This document shows positions 44,107 to 53,900 of a stretch of 64,000 bases of DNA, piece by piece. How positions within the stretch are numbered: the stretch's first letter is position 1; each line of letters starts with the position of its first letter. The translations under genes were made by a program, and so were the position numbers. The stretch comes from Thalassocella blandensis (GTDB lineage: Bacteria; Pseudomonadota; Gammaproteobacteria; Pseudomonadales; Cellvibrionaceae), in contig CABFPG010000005.1 of NCBI GenBank assembly GCA_902141825.1, positions 310,001 to 374,000 on the forward strand, given 5' to 3'. The notes beneath the pieces are model-generated. The model did no database searches and was not told the origin of the DNA. It saw only the letters and a program-made list of their open reading frames with translations.

Positions 44107-47100
44107 TTGCCTGGTTTACCCGAAATGATGTTGCCGCCAATTTATTAATGTGTTCGATCATTTTTGCCGGGCTGTACTCCCTGTTTAATGCCATTCCCCT
44201 GGAAGTGTTTCCCACCGTCGAACCCAACCGAATCAGTGTGAATGTGACACTTCGTGGTGCAACCCCCGAGGATGCAGAACTTTCAGTTGCCACACGAATT
44301 GAAGAGGCCATTAATGACCTGGAAGGCGTAGAAGAGTATGTCAGCTATTCATTTGAAGGTGGCGCTACAGTTGAGCTGGAAGTAGAAGATGGCTATGACC
44401 CGCGTGAGTTGCTGGACGATGTAAAAAATCGTGTTGATGCGATTAATACCTTCCCCGGCGATATCGAGCGACCCTTGATTTCTCTGGCAGTATGGAAGCG
44501 CGACGTGATTACCGCGACAGTTTCGGGCGAAGTCAGCGAGCGGGAAATTCGTGAATTGGCTGAACATGTTCGTGTAGATCTCTTGCAGATCAATGGGATT
44601 TCTCAAGTTGAGCTCGATGGTGTGCGCGATTATGAAATTAGTATCGAACTCAATCAGGATAAGTTGCGGGAGTATCAATTAAGTTTGACGCAAATTGCCG
44701 ATGCCATTGCCAATAATTCGTTGGATCTGTCTGGTGGTAATATTAAGACTGACGGTGGGGATATTTTAATTCGCTCCAAAGGACAAGCGTATCGTCAGGG
44801 AGAGTTTTCTCGCATAGTGCTGAAAACCCACACCGATGGCACTGTGTTGACGTTGGGTGATATAGCGGTAATTACAGATGGTTTTGAAGAGAGCGCGGTG
44901 CGAACACGCTTTAACGGAAAACTGGCTGCAGAAATAAAAATCTATCGTGTTGGAAACCAGAGTGCGATTGCTGTTGCTGATAAAGTGAAACAATATATTC
45001 AAAGTCAGCAGGCGAATATGCCACAGGGAATTACGCTTGAGTACTGGGATGATGATTCCGAAGTGGTAAAAAGCCGAATAAAAACACTGGTTCAAAATGC
45101 TATTCAGGGCGGGATTTTAGTCGTGTTGTTGCTCAGTTTGTTTTTGCGACCGGCAGTTGCGTTCTGGGTATTCCTCGGAATTCCTGTCAGTTTTCTTGGT
45201 GCATTTTTCCTGATGCCGTACCTAGGTATTACGATAAACCTGGTCAGTTTATTTGGTTTTATTGTGGTGCTGGGAATTGTGGTGGATGATGCAATTGTCA
45301 CCGGAGAAAATGTTTACTCACACTTACAGACATCCGAAAGCGGAATTCAAGCTGCGATTAACGGTACTCAGGAAGTCGCTGTGCCGGTGACCTATGGTGT
45401 ATTAACAACGGTTGCGGCGTTTGCCCCCCTGCTATTTTTAGGCGGGCATCGGGGACCTGTGTTTGCACAGATTCCTGCCGTGGTGATTCCCTGTTTACTC
45501 TTCTCATTAATAGAATCTAAATTTGTATTGCCTGCTCATTTGAAGCACCTGAAAGTGAAATCCAACCAATCCGGTGGCAATAGCAGTTGGCAGCAGCGCT
45601 TTTCCAAGGGATTTGAAGAAGGCATTTTAAAATACTACCGTCCAGTATTGCACTGGTGTATTGCCAACCGTTTAATCACATTGGTTGCTTTTGTCGGTAT
45701 GCTGGCCTGTATTATTGCTGCGATTATGTCGGGCCATACACGCTTTACTTTTATGCCTCGAATACCCAGCGAAACTATTCGAGTGAATTTAACGATGCCG
45801 ACAGGGACGCCGTTTGAAGTGACGGACAAACACATGCAGCGAATTACTGATGCGGCACAACAGCTCAAAGAAAAGTACAGCAATGACGAAGGCCAAAGTG
45901 TAATTTTAAATATCCTTTCAAGTACTGGGGGGCGTGGTGGCGCTTCAAACGAAGGACGGGTTCGTTTTGAAATTGCCGCACCGGATGAGCGTGTTATTGA
46001 TGTGAACAGTCAGCAACTGTCCCGCGAGTGGCGAGAACAAATCGGAGAAATTCCCGGTGCTGAGCAATTGGTTTTTCGAGCAGAAATTGGTCGAACCTCA
46101 GACCCGATTGATATTCAATTGCGAGCCAATAATTTCAAACAGCTTGAAGTGGTGGCTGAGCAGGTAAAACAGCGTTTAGCCACATACCCGTCTGTGTTTG
46201 ATATCGCCGATAGTCTTGCTGACGGTAAAGAAGAATTAAACATTGAATTAAAGCCCGAAGCCTATTTGCTGGGGGTTAATCGTGCTGACATTGTACGGCA
46301 AGTTCGTCAGGCATTTTTTGGTTTGGAAGCGCAACGGATTCAGCGCGGGCGGGATGATGTGCGCGTAATGGTGAGATTTCCAATCGAAGAGCGCGATGCC
46401 GTGGCGCACTTGAATGGAATGTTGATTCGCACCGCCACCGGGGCTGAAGTGCCGCTAAGTCAGCTTGCCAGTTTTACGCCGGGGCAAGGGCCTTCCTCCA
46501 TTCATCGTATCAATGGTTTTCGCACCGTGAATGTTCGTGCAGATGTGGATAAGAAAAATGTCAATATGACCGCGCTGCAATCGGATTTATATGGGTATGT
46601 TGATAACCTCGTGGCACAGTATCCAGGAGTCAGCTACAAAATTGCCGGTGAAGGCGAAGAGCAGGGCGAAACTTTTTCTTCGTTGATGTTGGGTGTGCTG
46701 TGCGCTTTATTTATTATCTTTGCCCTGCTGGCAATTCCGTTTAAATCCTATGTGCAGCCTTTCATTGTCATGTCGGTCATTCCTTTTGGCATTATCGGGG
46801 CGATGTTGGGGCACTGGATTATGGGGATGAATCTGACCATTATGAGTCTGCTAGGTTTTGCGGCATTAATCGGAGTTATTGTGAATGACTCTTTGGTGTT
46901 GGTGGATTACATTAACAAAATGCGCGCTTGCAAAGATGAGCTTTTAGAGGCTGTGTTAACTGCAGGTGCGGCGCGTTTCCGTCCTGTCATCCTCACCTCA
47001 TTGACGACATTTATTGGGCTGGTGCCGCTGTTGTTTGAAACATCCACGCAAGCACAGTTTCTGATTCCCATGGCGGTGTCTTTGGGCTTCGGTATTATTT

Positions 47101-47213
47101 TCGCAACAGCGATTACTTTAATTTTAATTCCGATCAACTACATGTTATTGCAGGATTTCAAACGGTTTTTATCCATGCAAAAACCTGTATCTTCCGGCGC
47201 AGCCAAGCTTTAG
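44103..47213 (+). CDS. RND efflux pump, AcrB/HAE family
   Basis: Inner-membrane proton-driven exporter of 1036 residues. The architecture is the standard duplicated one: a first membrane helix, a large periplasmic loop (about 30-330), a helix bundle (about 335-530), a second periplasmic loop (about 560-850) and a second bundle. TM4 carries the charge-relay aspartates in V-V-L-G-I-V-V-D-D-A-I-V, the hallmark of proton-coupled RND pumps, and TM10 carries the motif G-V-I-V-N-D-S-L-V-L. The start is GTG at 44103. Substrates cannot be read from sequence: the second loop sequence is closer to metal-independent, multidrug-like members than to CusA. Confidence 0.95.
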   Translation: MIAWFTRNDVAANLLMCSIIFAGLYSLFNAIPLEVFPTVEPNRISVNVTLRGATPEDAELSVATRIEEAINDLEGVEEYVSYSFEGGATVELEVEDGYDPRELLDDVKNRVDAINTFPGDIERPLISLAVWKRDVITATVSGEVSEREIRELAEHVRVDLLQINGISQVELDGVRDYEISIELNQDKLREYQLSLTQIADAIANNSLDLSGGNIKTDGGDILIRSKGQAYRQGEFSRIVLKTHTDGTVLTLGDIAVITDGFEESAVRTRFNGKLAAEIKIYRVGNQSAIAVADKVKQYIQSQQANMPQGITLEYWDDDSEVVKSRIKTLVQNAIQGGILVVLLLSLFLRPAVAFWVFLGIPVSFLGAFFLMPYLGITINLVSLFGFIVVLGIVVDDAIVTGENVYSHLQTSESGIQAAINGTQEVAVPVTYGVLTTVAAFAPLLFLGGHRGPVFAQIPAVVIPCLLFSLIESKFVLPAHLKHLKVKSNQSGGNSSWQQRFSKGFEEGILKYYRPVLHWCIANRLITLVAFVGMLACIIAAIMSGHTRFTFMPRIPSETIRVNLTMPTGTPFEVTDKHMQRITDAAQQLKEKYSNDEGQSVILNILSSTGGRGGASNEGRVRFEIAAPDERVIDVNSQQLSREWREQIGEIPGAEQLVFRAEIGRTSDPIDIQLRANNFKQLEVVAEQVKQRLATYPSVFDIADSLADGKEELNIELKPEAYLLGVNRADIVRQVRQAFFGLEAQRIQRGRDDVRVMVRFPIEERDAVAHLNGMLIRTATGAEVPLSQLASFTPGQGPSSIHRINGFRTVNVRADVDKKNVNMTALQSDLYGYVDNLVAQYPGVSYKIAGEGEEQGETFSSLMLGVLCALFIIFALLAIPFKSYVQPFIVMSVIPFGIIGAMLGHWIMGMNLTIMSLLGFAALIGVIVNDSLVLVDYINKMRACKDELLEAVLTAGAARFRPVILTSLTTFIGLVPLLFETSTQAQFLIPMAVSLGFGIIFATAITLILIPINYMLLQDFKRFLSMQKPVSSGAAKL

Positions 47214-47219
47214 ATGAGG

Positions 47220-48017
47220 CTATGGTTTGCGAGCCAGAATATGGATGTAGCGCCCCAGTGAGCGGAACGGTTCAATTTGCGAAAATTTGAGTTCCGCTTG
47301 CAGCAGCTTTTCCCTTTCCAAATCTCGCGTGGCCGGGTCCATACGGTAATCGTAAAACACCCGCACCCCGCTGTGGCACAGTATTTCCAGTTCCGCCTCG
47401 TTACACCAGGATAACACCTGCTCGCTTTGTAATGGATTGATTGGCGTCAGGCTCCCGCGATATCCATGGTAGTCGTCGTCCAGAATTTTTTGATAGTTGG
47501 TACGCAAGGCATTTTTCAAAATAATGGAATTTGTGTTGTAAAACATTAACGATAAGATTCCATTGGATTTTAATAGCTTGAGCAGATGCTCGAGGGCTAA
47601 ATGCGGCTCTGCCAGCCATTCCAGCACAGCATGGCACAAAACGAGGTCAAACTGGGTTTCAGTATGTTGATGAATATCCTGCAGGGCGCTATGCACGAGT
47701 TGCACATTTTGAATGCTGTGTTGCTGACGATTCTGCTCTGCCAGATTTAACATTTCCTGCGAAATATCACACAAGGTCAGCGTATGCCCGGCTTGAGCCA
47801 GAGGCAGTGAAAACTGGCCTTGGCCACCACCTGCATCGAGAATGGTCAGTGGGGATTGTAAGTAGGGGGCGAGATCTCGCTGTAAAATACTGAGCCGGAT
47901 CTGACCTTTTAGCCCGCCATAGACATTGCGGTGGAGGCGGCGGGCAAGATCGTCGAAATTTCTGTCTTCCTGGCGATTCTGTTTGCGTGACATAGTGGTT
48001 TGGAGTGAATAGTTCAT
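47220..48017 (-). CDS. cmoM: tRNA 5-carboxymethoxyuridine methyltransferase
   Basis: Methylates 5-carboxymethoxyuridine at the wobble position of certain tRNAs with SAM, giving mcmo5U. The diagnostic CmoM N-terminus D-R-N-F-D-D-L-A-x-x-x-x-R-N-V-Y-G-G-L-K-G-Q-I-R is present, then motif I L-D-A-G-G-G-Q-G-Q and H-A-V-L-E-W-L-A-E-P, and the end L-G-R-Y-I-H-I-L-A-R-K-P. Two ATG codons (48017, 47993) compete for the start without a strong ribosome-binding site. It is convergent with the RND pump gene (6 bp apart) and divergent from rimO, another RNA/ribosome modification gene. Confidence 0.93.
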   Translation of the reverse strand: MNYSLQTTMSRKQNRQEDRNFDDLARRLHRNVYGGLKGQIRLSILQRDLAPYLQSPLTILDAGGGQGQFSLPLAQAGHTLTLCDISQEMLNLAEQNRQQHSIQNVQLVHSALQDIHQHTETQFDLVLCHAVLEWLAEPHLALEHLLKLLKSNGILSLMFYNTNSIILKNALRTNYQKILDDDYHGYRGSLTPINPLQSEQVLSWCNEAELEILCHSGVRVFYDYRMDPATRDLEREKLLQAELKFSQIEPFRSLGRYIHILARKP

Positions 48018-48096
48018 CGAAGAAAAATCGACGGATCATATCACAGAAGGTGCTGCCACAAGTTCGCGGGCTTGTGACAGCCCTTTAACTAAAGCG

Positions 48097-48125
48097 CTGA
48101 TAGTTTTGTTTGTATACGCTATAAT
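48097..48125 (+). promoter_or_regulatory. Possible sigma-70 promoter of rimO
   Basis: A perfect -10 box TATAAT (48120-48125) follows a T/G-rich spacer; the -35 position (CTGATA, 48097-48102) is poor. It lies 145 bp before the rimO start codon on the right strand. Confidence 0.35.
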
Positions 48126-48269
48126 CGCCGCCCTTACATTGTTTCCCCTCTGTATAGCGGAAGTCATTGTCGACACAAAGTGACCGTTGAGTATTGTTTG
48201 AACCGGATGCTGGTTCGCTTGTAACGGTAAGCATTTTCCACCCTCACAATTTTAGAGTGCGCGTTTTTC

Positions 48270-49670
48270 ATGTCTGATCAGAATCCAGCTGCCGATAAAT
48301 CTCATAAATCCGATACAAAACAGGGGCTTAGTAACCCAGGTGCGTCGCCCACCGTAGGTTTTGTGAGCCTGGGCTGTCCCAAGGCCTTGGTCGATTCTGA
48401 GCGAATTTTGACGCAATTAAAGCTTGATGGTTACCAAGTGTCGCCCAGCTATAATGGCGCAGACGTTGTAGTGGTGAATACCTGTGGCTTTATCGATAGC
48501 GCAAAACAAGAGTCACTAGACGCCATTGGCGAAGCTATTGCTGAGAATGGACGGGTAATTGTCACCGGCTGTATGGGCAAAGATGAGTCTGCTATTAAAG
48601 CGGTACACCCTTCAGTACTGGCGGTGAGTGGCCCTCAGCAATATGAAGAAGTAGTCACTGCGGTTCATACCTATGTGCCACCTCCGGCCAAGGACCAGCA
48701 CAACCCTTTTGTTGATCTGGTGCCACCGCAAGGTATTAAACTCACGCCGCGACATTACGCCTATTTAAAAATTTCAGAGGGCTGTAACCATCGCTGTACG
48801 TTTTGCATTATTCCCTCTTTGCGTGGTGATCTTGCCAGTCGTCCTGTTGGGCAGGTTTTGGACGAGGCCGAGCGCTTGGTGAAGTCGGGTGTGAAAGAAC
48901 TTTTGGTGGTATCTCAGGATACTTCTGCATACGGCGTGGATATTAAGTATCGAACAGGTTTCTGGCAGGGGCGTCCGGTAAAATCCCGTATGCATGAAAT
49001 GTGCGATGCAATGAGTGAACTCGGTGCCTGGGTGCGGTTGCATTATGTCTACCCGTATCCTCATGTTGATCACACTATTCCGTTAATGGCGGAAGGGAAA
49101 ATACTGCCGTACCTGGATATTCCTTTCCAGCATGCCAGTCCAAGTGTATTGAAAAACATGAAGCGCCCGGCGCATCAGGAGAAAACTCTGGATCGCATTC
49201 ACCGATGGCGAGAAATTTGTCCGGATATCACGCTGCGTTCCACCTTCATTGTGGGGTTCCCTGGTGAAACAGAAGATGACTTTAATATGTTGTTGGACTG
49301 GTTGGACGAAGCGCAACTTGATCGAGTGGGATGTTTCAAATATTCCCCCGTTGAAGGTGCAAAAGCCAATGACATTGCTAACCCGGTACCTGAAGAGGTT
49401 CAACAGGAGCGTTGGGAGCGTTTCATGGAGAAGCAGCAGGGGATATCTACTGCAAAACTTGCGCAAAAGGTCGGTAAGCGCATGCCTGTGTTAATCGATG
49501 AAGTGGATGCAGAGGGTGCCATTGGTCGAACCAAGGGGGATGCGCCGGAAATTGATGGACTGGTGTATCTCAACGGCGAGTTCAATGTAAAAGCCGGGGA
49601 TATTGTCGACGTGGATATTACTCACAGTGATGAATACGACCTCTGGGGCGACGTCCATCGCATCCAATAA
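48270..49670 (+). CDS. rimO: Ribosomal protein S12 methylthiotransferase
   Basis: Radical-SAM enzyme that adds a methylthio group to an aspartate of ribosomal protein S12. Three domains are visible: the N-terminal MTTase domain with G-F-V-S-L-G-C-P-K and N-T-C-G-F-I (two of its cluster cysteines, third in T-G-C-M-G), the radical-SAM barrel with C-N-H-R-C-T-F-C (CxxxCxxC), and a C-terminal TRAM domain for substrate binding. Length is 466 residues, with about 25 polar residues before the first domain that most homologues lack. It ends at a strong terminator shared with the convergent outer-membrane gene. Confidence 0.97.
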   Translation: MSDQNPAADKSHKSDTKQGLSNPGASPTVGFVSLGCPKALVDSERILTQLKLDGYQVSPSYNGADVVVVNTCGFIDSAKQESLDAIGEAIAENGRVIVTGCMGKDESAIKAVHPSVLAVSGPQQYEEVVTAVHTYVPPPAKDQHNPFVDLVPPQGIKLTPRHYAYLKISEGCNHRCTFCIIPSLRGDLASRPVGQVLDEAERLVKSGVKELLVVSQDTSAYGVDIKYRTGFWQGRPVKSRMHEMCDAMSELGAWVRLHYVYPYPHVDHTIPLMAEGKILPYLDIPFQHASPSVLKNMKRPAHQEKTLDRIHRWREICPDITLRSTFIVGFPGETEDDFNMLLDWLDEAQLDRVGCFKYSPVEGAKANDIANPVPEEVQQERWERFMEKQQGISTAKLAQKVGKRMPVLIDEVDAEGAIGRTKGDAPEIDGLVYLNGEFNVKAGDIVDVDITHSDEYDLWGDVHRIQ

Positions 49671-49765
49671 GCGTGCTGCGACTATTGCTATTTAGAGTGG
49701 CACGTCCCTGTGCCTCGCGTTGCTAAACTCCCATTTTACTTTTTCCATGTCTTGGCATATCTAAA

Positions 49766-49789
49766 TAAGGCCCGATCAACCGGGCCTTA
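49766..49789. terminator. Bidirectional hairpin terminator, rimO / OM protein
   Basis: TAAGGCCCG (49766-49774) pairs with CGGGCCTTA (49781-49789) around ATCAAC, in the gap between the two convergent genes. Symmetry lets it serve both strands, though T-runs are short. Confidence 0.75.
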
Positions 49790-49796
49790 TAACGGG

Positions 49797-50414
49797 TTAA
49801 AACTTAAAACTTACGCCCACGGCATAGCCATCACTGTCATAGTCATTCATTGAATACTCCGCAAATACGCCGAGGTTATCGGTGAAGTACTGTCTGATGC
49901 CTGCAGTTGCGATGGTTTGTGTTTCTTCCACTTTGTTGTGGGCTAACTCACCATATAATTCCGTGGTGTTGGTTAGCATGGAACGAATGCCAACCGAAGC
50001 AATATAGCCGTCTTCATTGGAATCGCTTTCGAAAAAAGAACTGTCCAGTTCCAGAGAAAGGTCCAGGTATTCAAGCTGGCCATAAACCGCCGTGTTGTCC
50101 GTGATGCCGAAGTTCGTACCAACACCAAAACGGCTAGCGCTCAATTCTGCTGTGCCATTAATGAAATCTTCAAGCTCGTCATGTGAGACGTTCGAGTAAC
50201 CACCAGTCACGTAAAAATTATCGGTAATCCCCACTTTACCACGCAAAGTATAACCGCTGAAGTCGTCGTCAATTTCAATGTAACCGCCTTCAATCTGATT
50301 GAACGATGGCTGTTCGGCATACACTGGCATTGAAATGGCCGCACCTAAAACCGGGGCCAAAACCGTACTTAAAATAGCTGCGGATTTAGCTGTAAATAAT
50401 TTTTTTGTTTTCAT
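49797..50414 (-). CDS. Small outer-membrane beta-barrel protein
   Basis: Predicted porin-like barrel of about 205 residues. The signal peptide ends near V-Y-A-E. The mature part shows alternating hydrophobic strands separated by D/N-rich turns (G-Y-T-L-R-G-K-V-G-I-T-D-N-F-Y-V, T-N-F-G-I-T-D-N-T-A-V-Y) and ends in Phe (V-S-F-K-F), the BAM recognition pattern. AGGAG lies 6 nt before the second of two adjacent ATGs, preferred here. It resembles small OmpA-like or YfaZ-like single barrels of 8 strands, with no peptidoglycan-binding domain. Function unknown. It shares a divergent gap with the hybrid kinase gene. Confidence 0.82.
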   Translation of the reverse strand: MKTKKLFTAKSAAILSTVLAPVLGAAISMPVYAEQPSFNQIEGGYIEIDDDFSGYTLRGKVGITDNFYVTGGYSNVSHDELEDFINGTAELSASRFGVGTNFGITDNTAVYGQLEYLDLSLELDSSFFESDSNEDGYIASVGIRSMLTNTTELYGELAHNKVEETQTIATAGIRQYFTDNLGVFAEYSMNDYDSDGYAVGVSFKF

Positions 50415-50417
50415 CAT

Positions 50418-50994
50418 ATTCTCCTAATAAGTTCAGTAACGCGATGCTAAGAGCGATATCTCCCCGATCGCTGGAGGCTATATTAGAAAAATGAAAATGA
50501 ACGATTACTGAATATTAAAAACATTTTTTATAAGGGAATGGTTATTTATTAGTGACGATCATTCGCCTGACGAAGTGCGATTCAGCGCTGGTTCAGGAAA
50601 GGCTCAGGTAAGGCTCAAACAGTTGCAAATTTGCATCACTAAAGCCGCAGAGGCATAACGAAGTATGTCTACTTAAAATGGGTGTGTCTCGTTTGAAATA
50701 AAAGTGTTTGGCGACACTATGCAGGTTTTGGAGGTCACAAGATGTTATCTAGCCGCATCCGAAAAGGGAACGCCGGTTATAACGCAAGCCAAAATTATAA
50801 CTGTCGTGTTGACGTTTAAAGTATCTTAATGAATGGAAGGAATATAAAGCGTTAATACGACGAAATGTCGAGAATTTATCATGAAATTAACGGCAGGCGA
50901 ACCCGTATTGGTCTAATTTATAAAGACCAAAACTAGTTTTTGGTGTCTTGGAAAATCCTTTATCTTCTGCCCTACCGAGAGACAAGCACGGCTC
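50418..50994. other. Divergent promoter region, OM protein / hybrid kinase
   Basis: 577 bp, AT-rich, with a small 11-nt repeat. It should contain the promoters of both flanking genes, so the kinase could control the barrel gene; no boxes could be assigned. Confidence 0.4.
50590..50622 (+). repeat. 11-nt tandem repeat, 3 copies
   Basis: GGTTCAGGAAA, GGCTCAGGTAA, GGCTCAAACAG without spacers; the GG(T/C)TCA start is shared. Confidence 0.65.
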
Positions 50995-53900
50995 ATGGAT
51001 ATAAATAGGTTTGGCAAACATGTAATTGCTCTAGTTTTTATCGCAAGTGTCACACCTATATTGCTGTGGTCGTTTGGCTTCAGTTTGGGGGTGGATACGC
51101 CGAGTATGGAATATGCGCAGCTAAGAGATAATGCCAGACTTGTCGGTGATGTATGGATGCAATGGATGGCGGTGGCAATGGCTGTTCTGGCAGGTATTGC
51201 GGCATGTTTACATTTTTTTGCGTATCGAGATGTCTCCATTGTGTGCCTTGGGGTTGCCCTGGTTTTTTGCGGCGGACTGGAATTCTATTTCTATGCAAGC
51301 AGCTACACCCCACTGGGGTTGGAAACAGATAAACTCAATTCCAACTGGATTGCCTCAAAAAGTTATTTTGCCCTGTGCTTAATATTGATGCCTGCTGCCA
51401 TTCGGTATTTACAGCGGCAGTATTCTCAAAAGGAGATCCGCTCATTTTATGCCGCGGCGTTCATCACTGCGCTGGGCACCCTGTTGGGGATGATGCTGGT
51501 TATCCTGTACCTTGGGCCGACTTTCTTTCAGCCTGATCAGGAGTATTTTCCTCAGCAACTTATTAAACAGCCTGCGCAACTGGTACCGCTGGTATTGTTT
51601 TTTGCGGCTGTTTGCGCGATAGGTTATCGTTTTCATCATCGGCGAACGTTATTAAATTTTATTTTGTGTGTAAGTTTACTGCCTGCCATTGTCGGGCAGT
51701 TACAACTGGTATTTTTTTCGACTGCCCTGTTTGATCACCACTATTTTTCAGCCCAGATTCTTTATTTTGTCACTTTTCTACTGATCTTTTGGGGGACGAC
51801 GTCTGATTTCAGCGCGGAACATGCCACGGCGAATATTCTTTATGGGAAAGGCCAGCGTGGAAAAAACGCTGCACCAAAAACCTCTGAGTTAGATGCAGCT
51901 GCTCGTCTCAACTCCGCTTTGGGGAATCCCGATTTTTCCTACTTAAACACCAGAACTATTAAACCCTCAGCTAAGCAAGAGCAGGTTGCACCGGTAATGG
52001 ATTTCAGTCGCGCACTGCCATTGGGGAGTGTTCGTTTCCCTTTAAGTGTGCGTATTCCTTTAGGTGCATTTGCACTGTCTTTAATTATCGCAAGTGTTGT
52101 GGGGTATTCTTTTTACTTGGAAAGTCAAAAGATAATAGTGAAAAATGAAATCAAGGATCTCAGTATAGAGAGTAAATTGGTGGAACCATTACTGGCGCAG
52201 CTCTATCAAAACTCAGCCAGTGATGCACTTTTTCTTAGCGGGACACCACCGATACAAGGTTTAATTAAAAGCATAAAGTATAACGATGAAGAAAATTATG
52301 TGCTGTGGGAAGATCGCTTGCAGCAAATTTTTGAACAGTTCCTTAAAAACCGCGATATATATTTGCAGGCGCGTTACATAGGTCTAGGAGATCTAGGTAA
52401 AGAGTTGGTAAACGTGCTGAACAAGCAAGGGGATATTCGTCGTATCCCCAAATCCAGGCTGCAATTGAAAGGTGAACGTGATTATTTTAAATCCACTATA
52501 CTGTTGCATCCCGGGCGAGTGTATTTTTCCGAAATTGAATTAAATAAAGAGTGGGGCGAGGTAATTCTTCCCCATGAAATTGTGTTGCGCGTGGCCACTC
52601 CTGTTTATGATGAAGAAAGTGGTGATGCCTTTGGTATTGTGATTCTGAATATCGATATAAATCGATTTATCTCACAATTGAACAGCTCTTCACTGTCAAA
52701 CTTTGATTATTATCTGGCAAATGGAAATGGGGTTGTACTCTATCATCCTGAACATGAGTTTTTACTGGGTAAGTCCGAAAAAACGCTGAATGATTTTTTC
52801 CCCGAGCTCGGTTCAAAACTTCGGGATAATCCCACCGCTTTGGGTGTGGATGGATTGGCTGATCAGCAGGGGCAGAAATATACGGTGTTCTATCGGGAAA
52901 TCGCTGTGACTAAATATGGCAGTCTTCATCCCCTGAAAATGGTGCTGTATCACAAACAAGGATTTATCCATAGCGAATTGTTAGCTTTGCGAGATCGCAG
53001 TTTAATTCTGGGTATTGCGATGGCGTTAATCGCTTTAGCGATTGCGTTAATTATTTCCCGCCGTCTAGTACATCCACTACGGCAGATATCGGAATCTGTG
53101 CAGTTAAATGAAAAGGGCAGTACAGACATTGATTTACCTATTCATTCTAATGATGAAACGGGGGTACTGGCTCGCGCCATTTACAATTTAATGTGCCGAG
53201 TAAAAAAATCGACAGAGGAACATGCTGCGGCAAAAAGCCAAGCAGAAGAAGTTTCCGCACGTTTGTCTGCGGTGATTGATTCAGCAGCTGATGCGATTAT
53301 TACCATCAACCGCTATGGTGAAATTCTATCGGTCAATATTGCGGCTAAAGCGATGTTTAATTACGCCGAAGAAGAACTCATTGGTCAGCCTATCAGTATG
53401 TTAATGCCGGAAGAGTATGGCAAACAGCATAACAGTTATGTGCAGAATTACTTGCGCACTGGGCAGGGAAAAATTATCGGAAAAGGCCGAAAACTGGTGG
53501 GTAAAAAGCGGAATGGGGATGAGTTTCCCATGCACTTGACTGTCACCAAAGTGGAAACTCAGGGCGAAATAATTTTTACCGGGCTTATTCGTGATGTGAG
53601 TGAGGTGGATTCTGTCAACCGTGCGCTTGAGGAAAGCTCGCGACAGCTTGAGTTAGTTATCGGTAGCATGGAAGCCGGTATTTGGGATTGGAACTTACTT
53701 TCGAATCGCATGCAGCTGAATTCGCGAATGTCTGAAATGCTGGGGTACTCCGCGTCGGAAATGGAGCCTTGTACTTATCAATCGTTCACCTCACAAATGC
53801 ATGCGGAAGATCTTGGTAACGCACGATTATTTTTAGAAGAGCATTTTAAAGGTAATGTTAAATACCAGGCTGAAATTCGAGTCAAACATAAAAAAGGTCA